Source of the DNA: Sambucus nigra
Lineage: Eukaryota; Streptophyta; Magnoliopsida; Dipsacales; Adoxaceae
Reading direction: 5' to 3'
DNA length: 64,000 nt
Assembly (NCBI GenBank): GCA_949130495.1
Contig: OX422207.1
Location: forward strand, 374,005,868 to 374,069,867
A model generated the notes under the pieces. The model searched no databases and was not told where the DNA came from. It saw nothing but the letters and a program-made list of their open reading frames with translations. This document shows, piece after piece, positions 13,001-24,440 of the stretch (position 1 is the first letter of the stretch; the number at the start of each line of letters is the position of its first letter). The position numbers and the translations under genes are program-made.

Positions 13001-13504
13001 ATGATTCGGGAACGGATAAAGATAGCGCAAAGCAGGCAGAAATTTTATGAAGATAAGAGGAAGTATCCATTGGAATTTCAGAAGGGGGATTTTGTATTCC
13101 TACGTATTTCACCGTGGAAAGGCGTTATGAGAATTGGAAAGAAGAGGAAACTAAGTCCAAGATACATTGGACCATATGAAGTGTTGGAAAGAATTGGGAC
13201 CCTGGCATATATATTGGCATTACCTCCAAAGTTATCTCGTTTTCATGATGTGTTCCACGTATCGATGCTTCGTAAGTATTTGGCAGATACATCTCATCAA
13301 CTGAAAACCCAACCTATTGAACTGAAAGATGACTTGTCATACATCGAGGAACCGATGGAAATTATTGATCGTAAGGAGCAAGTATTGAGGAATAAAGGTA
13401 TTCCCTTAGTTAAAGTTATGTGGATGAGCCATGGAACTAAAGAAGAAACTTGGGAAATGGAGGATAGCATGAAGAAGCAGTATCCCCATTTGTTTGGTAA
13501 GTGA
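10079..13504 (+). pseudogene. pol of T: protease, RT, RNase H, integrase, chromodomain-like tail
   Basis: One frame of 3.4 kb interrupted by five stops only (11126, 11411, 12653, 12788, 12947), with no frameshift. The protease has [10 protein letters not shown], the form common in this clade, then ILGMDWL. The RT shows [19 protein letters not shown] and FIDDVLIYS, with both catalytic aspartates of the last motif intact. The RNase H has TDAS, a glutamate in LELAAI and FTDH. The integrase has a histidine/cysteine zinc region ending CLVCQ and catalytic D in MDFIIGL. The second aspartate is lost at the stop after VSDR, and the glutamate is in QSERTIQ. The C-terminus (EIIDRKEQVLRNKGIPLVKV, then TWEMEDSMKKQYPHLF) is the chromodomain-like module of chromoviruses, thought to steer integration to certain chromatin. 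It would be made as a polyprotein and cut by its own protease. Confidence 0.93.
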
Positions 13505-13540
13505 CATTCGTATTAAGTTTCGGGGATGAAATTTTCTAAC

Positions 13541-13550
13541 GGGGGGAGGT
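13541..13550 (+). other. Polypurine tract of T
   Basis: GGGGGGAGGT directly before the 3' LTR; it would prime plus-strand DNA synthesis. Confidence 0.85.
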
Positions 13551-15900
13551 TGTGACAACCCGTATATAATTATGATAAATTATATTTAAATTATACTTAT
13601 ATTACGTGATATGAATAATGTGTTATTATTATATCTAATGTTAAGTGATTATGGTTAGCATAATTCTACTTTCATAAACCATGAATTGTCGAATTATTTA
13701 CAAACACAAGATTTGGTTATTTTTGATAGAAATGTCCCTGTTTAGGACTAGTTTTAACCCTTGTAACATTACAATTGACTTGAGGTGAAAACTAAATAGT
13801 TTAGAAATGTGAGTTAGGGTTGTAACACAACAAACGGTGCATCAAACGGATGTTCGAATAAGAAGTTAGGCCGAAATTATGAACAAGGGGCAAACCTATC
13901 AATTCCCTTAAGTGGTAAATTGTGTTTTGTTAAACCAAATGTTTTAATTTGATTGGATGGATTGGGAGGCAGCCTTGGATGACTTAAAACTCGCCCTTAA
14001 CCTTATTTCTTCAGCAAATAAGTCCCTAGGTTCAGTTTGAGGTGTTATTAGCTTGAGGAAAGAGAGGTAGAAGTTAAGGAAGAATAGGTTACAAGGAAAA
14101 TCTAGGAAAACAATTCAAAGAAAATCCTTAAGGTGTTTCCAAGGTAATATTATGTGTTAATATTGTTTTAATATTCTATTATACTTATTTGAAAGTATAT
14201 AAATCGTAAATTATGGATCCAAATTCCATCCTACTTTGTGATTATATGTATTGGTTCACATGTGAGATAAGTGGTGTTATAGGTCATATTGCTTTGTATT
14301 GAAACCATTTGTATTCAAACTTGCATATCTGTTTGTGTGCTTTCTTGAATTCAGAAATTCCAATTGGATATGAAAATAGACTCATATATTCATATCACAT
14401 CCGAAAATTAGAATTTAACTCCTTATGGTTAGGCTTTAGTGATGGTTGGAAGTTGGTATATAGTTGTTGTTTGTATATTTCATTTCGGTATGCCCTGAGT
14501 TTGGTCAAGATTTTGAGATAGCAAATGAAGTCCAAATATTATTAAACTTTAATTATATACTATTAAGTATGTATAATGTAAGTGTGTTGAAATAATGGAA
14601 AGTTATGCTGTAGAAAAATTATGAAAATTATTGGAAGTCGAAGGAACAATAGATGAGTTTGTAGGGAAGATTTCTTGTGTTGTAAAGAAATGGCCATAAC
14701 TTGCCCTAGGAAGCTTGAAAAATTACACCGTCACTTGTAACGGAAAGTATATTAAGATATGTTTTCAGATTGATAAGCTTGGACACCTTTATGTGTACTA
14801 TTTATGAAAATGGGATGGTTAAGTATGAAGGACAATAATTTGAGGCCATATTGGATACTCCATGAAAGAATGTTTTTATCTGCTCTTTCCAAAGAGTATT
14901 TTGAGTACATGTTTCATGTTTATATACATTGAGAAGTATTCTTTAATAGTTACTTGGTTTCAATTGTAAATTTCTTATGAGGTATGTTCTACGATTGAAT
15001 GTTCATAACTCTATCAACATATATACCATTGTTTCGACTTTACTCATGTTTCTTGGGATTCTACTTAAGTGGAATCATATTGTGGTTGTGTAGTCAGTGA
15101 AAGTACATAATTATAGTAAGATAATACTTATGATAGAGATTCAGTACTAATTTATTTGGATTAACAGGTGTAAGAGCAAATCAACCAAGTTCAGCTCCAC
15201 CAGAGGGAAACGGGAATATATAGTTGACAACCCAATGTAAGTGTACTTACTGAGCTGATTTTGGATATGATGTATATGTATTATATGTTGAGATGTTGTG
15301 GATTATTTAAAAGCCAAGAGATGTTGAGATTTTATGGCTTATTTAAAATCCAAGAGATGTTGAGATGTTATGTCTTTATAAATGTCAGGATATGTTGAGT
15401 TTCTATGCAATTCAGGAGATGTTAGGTTTTTAAAACCTATGGATATGATTATTGCCAACTGGCAGGAGATGAGGGGTTTATTAAATCCGGATATGTATAT
15501 GGCCTAATTTGGCACAAAGATGTATATATTAATATGTTGAGATGTTAATATAGTACTTTTACTATATAGAGATGTAGTACATTCACTGAGTTTTTAAACT
15601 CATTGTTTTATATGTTTATATTTTTAGGTTTTCCAGCTGCCACTGCCAGGTCTAGGAGGTTGAGTACCTAGAAGTAGGGTCTCGTTAGTTTGTTTTATAC
15701 ACTGCACTAGTTGTAATTAAGTTAAATGATATGTGAGTTTTGTTGAAATTATGTCTCCTTAAAACGATTGGATTTTTTTAATATTCCACATTTTAACCTT
15801 GAAATTGTTTCAATATGTATTACCTAAATACTAAATAAATTATAATTGTGGTTTGTAAACTATTTAGTTAATTATATCCTAATGGGGTTAGGGGGTGACA
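13551..15900 (+). repeat. 3' LTR of T
   Basis: Same ends as the 5' copy (TGTGACAACC and GGGGTGACA), 2350 bases. After it come ACTAAGGTCAAAG and the rest of the O gag. Confidence 0.93.
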
Positions 15901-15905
15901 ACTAA

Positions 15906-17600
15906 GGTCAAAGAAGATCTCAATATGATGACTAAGAATTTCAACCAAGTTAGAATCTCCAGAAATTACATGGACTACACCTACATATCCTCTTATCCTA
16001 AGGCAAGGTTACCCGAGAAGTTCAAGATGCCGAATATCGAGAAATTTAGAGGAAGTGGACCACCAATTGTTCATCTTCGCAGTTATCACCGTGCTATGAC
16101 TCTCCTAGGGGATTTTTAAGAAGTGATGGACCAATTATTTCAAAAAACTTTGAAGGATAGCGCCCTCGGTTGGTTTTTGTCTCTCAAAGAGTCCAGAATC
16201 CGTTGCTGGGAGGATGTAGCTTGAGAATTCATGTCAAAGTACAAATATAATGAAGAGCATGAGGTCACTCGCCGCGATTTAGAGCAGCTCAAATAGAACT
16301 CTGGGGAATCAGTCAGTAACTTCATAGCCTGATGGATGGAAAAGGTATCCACTATGACTAATCGCCAATCCGAGGAAGAACAAGTTAGCATAGTGAAAAA
16401 TAACTTCTTGCCCCATGTCCGAGCAAACATGGGAGGACAATACTATCCCCACTTCCGTGCTCCCATAGAAGCAGGAGTAGAAATCAAGGCTCCAGGCAGT
16501 TCACCCACCGAAAATATGATAAACCTACCAGTACCGCAGTCTCAACCATCAACAACATCTCTCAACCAACTACATTACGGTCACCAGAAAGTCGCCATGT
16601 CCCAGTCTGAAAGGAATACACCGAGCTCCATGCTCCCCTCTATAAAGTTTATCAAGTCTTGTTAAACCGAAACCTCATCAAACCCTTGGACCCCCGTTCA
16701 TTGCCCAATCCACTACCAAGAAACTTTAAGGCAGATGCCCATTACGCCTTTCACCAAACCGCTGGTTATACCACCGACCAATGCTTTCACCTTCGAAACA
16801 TAATCCAAGGTCAAATTGACCGGGGAACCATTGCCCAACCATCCAATCCTAATCCAAACACTACTCATAACCTATTCCCAAATCATACCAATGCTATCTT
16901 CCTAGAAATGATCCTATAATTTTATGCCTCAACTCAAATCACGCCCATACACTCTCCCAAACCTCTCCAAATTTGACCATATTTCCTCCTACACCCTGTT
17001 AGCCTCGCTGATCAAGCACGGTCACTCCTTACTAAAGCATGCATCATTGTCCGTACATGTTCTAAAAATGAAAGTATGGAGTTATCAGAAGTGTTAAACC
17101 GACTCCTAGAGTTCGGGCTGAAATTTCCCTCACAGATGATCATTTATTACCAAAGGTTCAGCACGCTGTTCTTGGAAGCAAAAAAACGGGCCCCAAAGTC
17201 AGACAATTAGGTGGTACCCACCAATGAAGTCAGCCTAGATGATGCCGTCCAAATCATGGCAGAATTAGTCAGGCAAACCAATGATATTTTGACCGAGTTA
17301 CTTGATACTCTGAAATTATAAGGGCACCTGGTCCCTTCACCCTTACATATCCCCACAGAATGGGAAGACCTATATGAAGAGGCCATTGAGGTTGTGGAAT
17401 GCATTGACTTTACATGGAAATACATAATTAGTGCCACTGGATGGGGGGGAAGAGTTCAAAGATCTGAATGAAGAACAAGTTTTAGAGTAAACTGGCCCTG
17501 TAGCGGACATGTGTAGGATGATATCATTCGAGGAGCTCCTCGAAGAAATAAACAAAGTGGCAGAACAACCCAAAATTGACGAAGAAATAGGGTTCATGTT
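15906..17600 (+). pseudogene. gag of O, C-terminal part
   Basis: Continuation of the gag begun at 6028. The main frame runs to 16665 with stops at 16117, 16222, 16294 and 16330. It has the capsid core in order: KARLPEKFKMPNIEKFRGSG, then a histidine/arginine-rich helix, LGWFLSLKES and EEEQVSIVKNNFLPHVR. A zinc-knuckle-like block HYAFHQTAGYTTDQCFHL lies in another frame at about 16738-16790, so an indel lies near 16660. Downstream, 16920-17600 is only loosely readable. Three of the four stops sit where relatives carry CGA or CAG codons, fitting C-to-T change. Role: RNA packaging in virus-like particles. Confidence 0.8.
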
Positions 17601-17622
17601 CTTCCCTTCTTGAGTAAATCAC

Positions 17623-18345
17623 ATGACCAGATCAGGGAGGCATTACAAGATCCCAAGCTCACTACCAACCAATGACAAAGGGAATGGCATTAAAAACCTT
17701 CCTATGCCAGTAAGGACCCTCGAGGAAAGCAAGATCCTCAATCTACTGAAGAAAACTCAATCTAACATCACTCTATGGGGGCTTTTCATGTCTGCCCAGC
17801 TACACAGAAATGCTTTGATCAAGTTTCTCACTGGACCCATAGTTCCTCCTTCTACTACACCAGAAAAAGAGGTAAATTTAGTCAGATCCTTGACCTTTAC
17901 CCGCATGATACCCTTCTCCGAAGAAGAAATCCCCAAAATTGGGCCAAACCACAATTATGCACTCAACATCTCCGTCGAAGTTATGGGGAAAATCGTACCA
18001 ATCTCTCTTGTCAATAATGGATACGCCTTGAATGTCTGCCCATTGAGAACCTTCAAATGTTTCAGACTGAAGGAAAGTGATCTCGCTCTAACTTTCGCTA
18101 CTGTACATGCCTACGATAATACCCATTGGGAGGTGATGGGGTCCATAAAACTTGTAATATGGGTTGGTCCTATAAACCCTGTTGTTGAATTTCACGGTAT
18201 TGACATCCTAGCTTGTTTCAACCGGTTGCTCGGATGACCTTGGCTCCACGGTATCAAAGGTGTGTCTTCCTCACTCCATAAGAAATTTAAGTTCTTCACC
18301 GACGAATAAGTCATTACCATTTTGGGCGAAGATGATAATACCTAG
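17623..18345 (+). pseudogene. Aspartic protease region of O
   Basis: Starts at ATG 17623 (MTRSGRHYKIPS, an opening seen in Tat-lineage protease regions) and is open to 18237. The protease core is ISVEVMGKIVPISLVNNGYA, followed by LNVCPLRT. Family members have D-x-G-S where this has N-N-G-Y, so the catalytic aspartate and the following serine are lost. The flap-side region (WEVMGSIKLVI) and the end (VVEFHGID) are recognisable. It would have cut the polyprotein; as it stands it could not. Ends at stops at 18235 and 18307. Confidence 0.8.
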
Positions 18346-19407
18346 GGTGAAAGTACCAGCAATCTAGTCCTTCAGATACAGCACGGGTCAAATGATATGC
18401 TCCTATCAGGATTTCGAGTTGAGTCACTCCTACCTCGGCAGGGGATGATTTCAAAGAAAGGATTTGTCCGAAATACAACCCCCATGGAAATGTCAATGTA
18501 ATTCAGATATTCAAAAGCATGCACTTCATGCCCGGACTAGGGCTAGGACAAAGACAGGAAGGGATACTTGAGCCCATTGAACTGAAGAAAGATTTCCCTC
18601 CTTATGGTTTGGGGTATCAACCTTTAGAAAAAAAGCTTAGAATGGTCCACCATTCTTGACCAAAGAGAAGACTAGACCGCATCCAAACTATCCCAGGTGA
18701 CTCTTTGAATGGACAATTCATCAAAGAGGGTGAGGAATTCCCCTTTTGCGAGTTTTTGGAACCATGATATGACCATACATACAAGAAGATGAATCCTAGA
18801 ATGGAAATCTTTCCCAAGATAGCTACCCATGGGAAGAAAGTTCCCAACACCATGTACAACCGCTCATCAAAGATACCGAAGAGACTGAAGAAAGTGACTC
18901 TGAAAACTCGTTCAACTTGTAGACACTGGGGCTGACGCTCTGCATTTTTCATTCAAGCACTACATCCTTGGATCCATGCAACTTGATTAGACCTACTGAT
19001 ACACCTCTCCTCAACTGGCATGCTGCGTCGATTCTACCTGTTGAAATCCCACCTAACACCAATGTTTACCCCATTTCTTCTTTTGTTGTCTATCCCTGCT
19101 CAAATGTAATTGAAACCTCCTTTGATGAGGTTCTCAATGTTATTTTTCCTATAAATGAAATAAACGAAGATTTTGAGTATCTTGATGTGCCTTACATTAA
19201 TTGTTTAGATTCTAATCAAACTTTTGATAATGATGATTATGCAAATGAACAATTCTTAACTAATCTAAATAAGGTTAATAACAAACAACATAATCGCATT
19301 AAAGTTAATGAAGAAGAGACTGTTATTATTAACCTTGGTTCTAGTAGCCAACTACGCGAGATTAAGATATGGGCTACCTTTAACGAGCATGAGCGCGCAA
19401 AACTCTA
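18346..19407 (+). pseudogene. Linker between protease and RT of O, with a G-patch-like stretch
   Basis: A poorly conserved linker in several frames. At about 18520-18605 the translation reads MHFMPGLGLGQRQEG followed by YGLGYQPL, a glycine-rich G-patch-like motif; such motifs bind RNA in other retroelements. The open frame 18968-19408 is acidic and asparagine-rich (NEINEDFEYLDVPYI), then INLGSSSQLREIKI, a block that precedes the RT in Tat-type pol. The frame then passes into ELLKEFADVFAW. The functional reading is inference; the motif is visible. Confidence 0.55.
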
Positions 19408-20262
19408 AGAATTATTAAAGGAATTCGCGGATGTCTTCGCATGGTCCCATGACGATATGCCCGATATTGATCCTGAAATTGGTAAGCATGAGATCCCCTC
19501 TCTTCTAGATTATAATTCGTTTTAAAAAAAAAACTAAGAAAGCTCCTAACCGAATGGTCGCTCAAAGTCGAAGAAGAGGTGGTCAAACAGTTAAACGTGG
19601 GTTTCATTCGTGTGATCGAATATCCCATATGGCTAGCCAACATAGTGTTTGTGATGAAATCAGGGGGGAAAGTTCGGATGTGTGTAGACTACTGGGACTT
19701 AAATAAAGCCTCTCGAAAGGATGATTACCCGCTACCCAATATCGACATGATTGTGGACAATACAGAAAGTCATGCTCTCAAGTCATTCGTCGAGGGTTTT
19801 GTCGGATACAACCAAATCAAAATGCACCTAGATCATCAAGAAAAAACCGCGTTCATCACCCCATGGGGAACCTTTTGCTACACTGTTATGCCATTTGGTC
19901 TCAAGAATGCTGGGGCTACCTACGAGAGGGTTGGAATGACCATCCTGCATGATCTGATTCACAAAGAAGTCGAGGTCTATGTGGATGATATGATTATCAA
20001 ATCCAAAACTAGAGAAGGTCATGTTCCCGCCCTCCGAAAGTTCTTCGAGCGACTGTGATAGTATCAGATGAGACTCGATCCACAGAAATATGTCTTCGGC
20101 GTTAGAAAGGGAAAACTCTTGGGATTCATGGTCAGTGAAAAGGGGATAGAAAAAGATCCTGCCAAGCTAAAACCTATACTTGAGATGCCACCTCCCCGAA
20201 TAGAGAAAGAGATCCGAGGTTTCCTTGGGAAATTACAATACATCAGTCGGTTCATCAGCTAG
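19408..20262 (+). pseudogene. Reverse transcriptase of O
   Basis: Copies element RNA into DNA. Begins with ELLKEFADVFAWSHDDMPDI. A run of A near 19524 lies with a stop and a shift. The main frame runs 19579-20058 (VRMCVDYWDLNKA, PLPNIDMIVD, MPFGLKNAGATYERV, VYVDDMIIKS). The YVDD box is intact. The first catalytic motif, usually FMDGF or FLDAY, reads FVEGF, so one of the three metal-binding aspartates is a glutamate. After a TGA at 20056 the thumb continues (VRKGKLLGFMVSEKGIE, RGFLGKLQYISRFI). Confidence 0.9.
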
Positions 20263-20844
20263 CTCACATACATTTATGAACCAATTTTTAAATTCCTCTG
20301 AAAGGATTCAACTAAAGTTTAGAATGTGGCCTGCCAAGAAGCCTTCGACCGAATCAAATAATACCTGACTCAACCTCCGGTACTCATGCCACCACAGCCT
20401 GATCTCCCTTTGCTCCTATACCTAACCATAACCGACACTGCAGCTCGGGCTTTGCTAGCTCAATACCTTGAAGATTCCCGCAAAGAAAGAGACGTCTATT
20501 ATGCCAGTCACAAATTGGTTGGGTACGAAGTCAACTACACCGCTTTGGAAAAAGCATGCGTCGTGCTTGTTTGGGTCACCTACAAGTTATGACATTACAT
20601 GCCCGCCTTCCCCATTAAGCTTGTATCCCGAACAGACCCCATCAAGTACCTTCTTGAGAAACTCACCTTATCCAGTCGAATGGATCGATGGTTGATGCTC
20701 TTAGCTGAGTTTGATATCGTGTACGTCACACAGAAAGCCATTAAAGGAAGAACCATCTCTGACTACCCCATGGAAGAAGCTGACAACTGGATCTCCAAAT
20801 TCCCAGATGAAAACATCCTCTACGCTGCTCAGGACGATCTTTGA
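20263..20844 (+). pseudogene. Degenerate gypsy RNase H (connection domain) of O
   Basis: Follows the RT in the same polyprotein. Frame 20386-20592 has LLLYLTITDTAARALLAQ where the catalytic TDAS would be; the aspartate is not kept, as in other Tat elements where this domain became a tether. YYASHKLVGYEVNYTALEKA follows, then (frame 20599-20844) IKYLLEKLTLSSRMDRW and ISDYPMEEAD. Stops and an indel break it near 20590. Confidence 0.85.
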
Positions 20845-20847
20845 TGG

Positions 20848-21267
20848 AAAATGTTCTTTGACGGTACTTCCAACAAAAAGGGATATGGCATAAGGATACT
20901 TTTGATCTCCCCAGATGACTCCCACACTCCGATCGCCATCAAATTGGATTTCTCTTGTACTAACAACATGAATAAATATGAGGCATGTACGGTAGGCCTC
21001 AAATTTGCTCTCAAGAAAGGTATTCAATGCCTAGATGTCTATGGGGATTCTGCCCTCATCATCGGTCAAGTGATCAGAAAGTGGATAGTCAAGGACGAGA
21101 AATTCCAACCCTTCCATGCCCACTTAGAAGAACTAGCCTCCCAATTCCAAAATATCACCATCCACTACCTACCTCAAGTAAAGAATAACCTAAACGAGGC
21201 CCTTGCTACCCTAGCCTCCATGGTCATCATGCCCGAAGGAATAATAATGGCCCCCTTCCTCGTTTAA
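20848..21267 (+). pseudogene. Second RNase H (archaeal-like) of O
   Basis: An extra RNase H typical of the Tat lineage. Read from 20851: FFDGTSNKKGYG (first aspartate), NNMNKYEACTVGLKFAL (glutamate), VYGDSALIIGQ (second aspartate), then the basic and acidic helices and HYLPQVKNNLNEALATLASM. All three visible catalytic acids are present. It would degrade the RNA strand of the RNA/DNA hybrid in place of the degenerate first RNase H. A stop lies between the two RNase H domains (20842). Confidence 0.88.
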
Positions 21268-22585
21268 AAGCAAGATAAACCAATCCACTGCTACCACATT
21301 AAAATCATCACCAAAGAAGATCCTGAGATAGCCAACTACTGGTACTATGATATCTAGCACCTCCTCAAGTAGTGTAAGTATCCCGAGGTTTCTAATAAGA
21401 AGGACTGAGTAACCCTCCGAAGACTGGCCGCCCAGTACATCAATTGTCACAAAGTACTATTTAAGAGAAACTTCAATGGAACCCATCTACACTGCATCGC
21501 AGGGGCTAACATTGAAGAGGTAATGCAAAGAATCTATAGCGGGGAATGCGGACCACACATGAATGGTCACATGCTTGCCAAGGAGATCATAAAATAAGGC
21601 TACTACTGGACCACTATGACCCAGGATTGCACCGTTTATGTTCGGAGATGCCTTAAATGCCAATAGTTCTCCAACCTTCAACACTTGCCTCCGCGAGAAT
21701 TATACAACATGACTTCTCCCTGGTCGTTCTCTACTTAGGGCATCGACATCATAAGGAAGGTTACACCCAAGGACTCTAACGGGCATGAGTTCATCCTGGT
21801 TGCCATTGATATACTTCACTAAATGGGTCAAAGTCGAGTCATACGCAGTGCTGAATGCCAAGAAAGTGGCCATATTCATCAAGAAAAATAGCATTTATCG
21901 ATATGGGGTCCCACACAAGCTAGTGTCAGATAACGGGTTGCATTTCGAGGCAGAATTCACCGAAGTGGTCAATGAGTATGGGATCTAGAGACACAAATCT
22001 TCTCCCTATCGACCTCAAACTAATGGTGCAGTTGAAGCCACCAACAAGAACCTCAAAGCCATCATCAGTAAGATGACTGAGAGTTGTCAAGATTGGGCCG
22101 ATCGAATCCCATACGCCCTTTAGGGATATTGAACCTCAATTCGAACCTTTACTAGGGCTACCCCTTAATCTCTAGTCTACGACATAGAAGCAGTCCTACT
22201 CGTGGAGATAGAAATCCCGTCAGTTCATGTCAATCTCGAAAGCCAGGTCAGTGAGGAGGACTGGCATCAAAGCCGTCTTGACAAGTTGACCCTCCTAGAT
22301 GAAAGGAGATCAAAAGAGTTATATCACATTCAAGGGGACCATCACCAAATAACGCATTCATTTAATAAAAGAGTCAAGTACCACGGTGTTCGAGAAGGGG
22401 ATTTAGCCCTCAAAGAAATAGTAAAGCCCATCTGGGACACCAGAGGGAAATTCAAGCGCAATTGGAGCGACCCATACATTGTCAAGAAGATCTTGTCCGG
22501 CGGTGCCGCCATGCTCACCGACTTGGATGGAGAAAGGATGGTTCGTCCAGTCAACCAGGACTGTCTCAAGAAATTTTACCCCTAG
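21268..22585 (+). pseudogene. Integrase of O
   Basis: Inserts the cDNA into the genome. The zinc-binding region has CGPHMNGHMLAKEI and VRRCLKC. The catalytic core has D in GIDII (21739), D in VSDNGLHFEAEF and E in AVEATNKNL, so the DDE triad is readable. The C-terminal region (22202-22585) has FNKRVKYHGVREGDLALKE, then WSDPYIVKKI and NQDCLKKFYP before the natural stop at 22583. At least five stops lie between 21590 and 22140. Most sit at expected Gln, Arg or Trp codons (for example W before GIDII, now TAG). No chromodomain, as expected for this lineage. Confidence 0.9.
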
Positions 22586-23063
22586 TCTAAAATTTTAGCG
22601 CGCTACGACTCTTCTCATCTCCCTTCTATTCTAAAAAAAAATCTTCATTTCCCTCCCTCTACCCAGAACTACGTGGGCCCGATCCTCTGCAAAAATCATT
22701 GTCATAAAAATTTTCAAAAACCCCAAGAGGTTCGTAGGAAGCTCATAAATTTTTCATGATCACGACCCCTTTTTTTTCATAAAAAACTATTTGTTTCTTA
22801 TCTCCGAGAATGACAGTTCACTTTAACATATAATTGAACAAAAGGATTATGCATGCCTTAGTGATCGGTATAGATAATTCAAAATACAAATTTCATCAAA
22901 AGGCACAACTAGATGATCAAAAACTTGTTTATTTCAATAATAAGAAATTACGGTACAATTACATAAGAAAAGGAACGGATGACTCCCTTCCCCCTACCTT
23001 CCTAAAAAGCCAAATAAATTCCTAAAGTTATTCCCCATTATAAAATAAACTCTCCAATATCCC
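22586..23063 (+). other. Spacer between pol and the antisense genes of O
   Basis: AT-rich and non-coding on the plus strand. It would hold the 3' ends of two converging transcripts: pol from the left, the minus-strand gene from the right. A short open frame (22834-23025) shows no family resemblance. Confidence 0.5.
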
Positions 23064-24355
23064 TATCCACAACTACCAGAGGAGCCCGCTCCATCATCGT
23101 CATCTACATCCTAGGGTCCCCAAGCTTCCCCTTCCTGAATGGAGTACCGTAGACGCTCCATAAACCAATATGATCGAACCAGCCTCAGAAAACTACCACA
23201 CCTCCTTCCATGGTATCAGATAGAGCAAGCCACCTTTGGTTAGTCTCCACTTCATACATCTTGCTAACTAATCTCCTCCACAACCACTTCATATAATCCC
23301 TAGGGATGTGCTAAAATCTCCAAGCCGACTGAGAGGGATGAGTCGACGAACGTCGACTCTCCTACAAAGAGCCAAGCTGCATGCGCAGACGCTATGTCAA
23401 ATATTCTATCGAAAAGAAGTCTAGTGACTGAGGTGGAATAATCTGCTCCCAACCAAATTGGCGCTGAAGCTGCCAAAGGGAAATAAAAAGAGGTTTGTCT
23501 AAGACCAACCAGCCGAACATATATGCATTCTCCCAGTTCCAGAATAGGCCATAGTTGTCCCCACCAAGGTACTAACCAGTACAGATTTAGAGCCCCATGA
23601 TCCACGAACCAGTTCTCCCAGCTCTCAATATCCTGGCCAACACTGATGAAATGACGCAAAAAGAAATCATGTACATCCGACAAAGGGTACTCTGGATGAG
23701 TCACCAGGAAGAATCTTTCAGATAACCACATGAACAGCATCACAGGTCTACCCCTCAGAAAGTCAGAATGACCTTCTCGCCAGGCATCCAGGCCATTCAA
23801 AGTCTCCGCCAGTATCAGCGCCGCAGAATTTCAATCGTAGGACATCCATGAGGTAATAGCTGCAAGTTGTGGGTCCACCAGAAGCTCCCCAGTCACAAGT
23901 AGTAATTTTGAAACCACGCCTAGAACGACAACTCCGACATATCCAGCATCACCAACCTCCTGCAAATGCACGGACTGCAACACTGCCGAAAGAGAAATCA
24001 TACCTCCAGCCACCAATGATCTATCCGTTGAGGATGAAATACAAAGAATCTTAGCCAACAACTCCTGGGGAGAACGGGAAAAATCTGGCAGAGCCGCAGC
24101 AACACCAGGATTTATCCCCAACATGATAGAAAATTCCTTATAAGTCGTACAGACTTCTTTCAAGCCAAAGAGGAATACATAGTCTTCAGGGTACCAGAAT
24201 TTTACCGCTGCCATCAACATGTTCCACTCAATGGGCTGATTGCGCCATAAAGAGACCCGACGCATATTGAAAGCATCATAGTCGACATTATAAGAGCACA
24301 TTACTTCCAGGGCTTCGAGATAGTTGGAAAACTCAATGCTACTAGGGAGAGCCAT
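23064..24355 (-). pseudogene. Antisense gene Q of O (unrecognised plant retroelement-associated protein)
   Basis: Minus-strand gene with ATG at 24355 (MALPSSIEFSNYLEALEVM), preceded by a TATA box and a 5' leader of about 60-90 bases. The frame is open to 23831 with a stop near 23832, continues to a stop at 23300-23302, then is readable in shifted frames to an acidic tail (DVDDDDGAGSSGSCG) near 23064. Features: WNMLMAAVKFWYPEDYVFLF and GLKEVCTTYKEFSIMLGI, a pattern like the PMD/DUF7745-type proteins of plant retroelements (from memory). A tryptophan-rich second half (WENWFVDHG, YWLVPWWGQLWP) and a LYEVE/W-rich end follow. I do not know its function. Codon structure is much better kept than in the neighbouring non-coding DNA. 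Opposite to pol, next to gene P. Confidence 0.75.
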
Positions 24356-24440
24356 CTTGCAAGACTGAGAAATAGTAAGCAAGTAAGAATGTGAGAAAGG
24401 AAGAAAGTGAAAGTGTGAGGAAGAAAGACCCATCCACACC

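Larger units (their letters stand above)
6351..15900 (+). mobile_element. T: chromovirus (Tekay/Del-like) nested in the gag of O
   Basis: A 9.55-kb Ty3/gypsy element with 2.35-kb LTRs, methionine-tRNA-type primer site, gag, a pol of protease-RT-RNase H-integrase, and a C-terminal chromodomain-like tail, then a polypurine tract. The flanking five bases (AACAA left, ACTAA right) match only in part, so the duplication has mutated or the right end moved by a few bases. Removing T and one copy keeps the O gag frame open. The LTRs differ at about 11 of the first 220 bases, near 95% identity. It is younger than O, as nesting requires. Pol has five in-frame stops and gag has frameshifts, so it is not autonomous. 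Confidence 0.93.
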
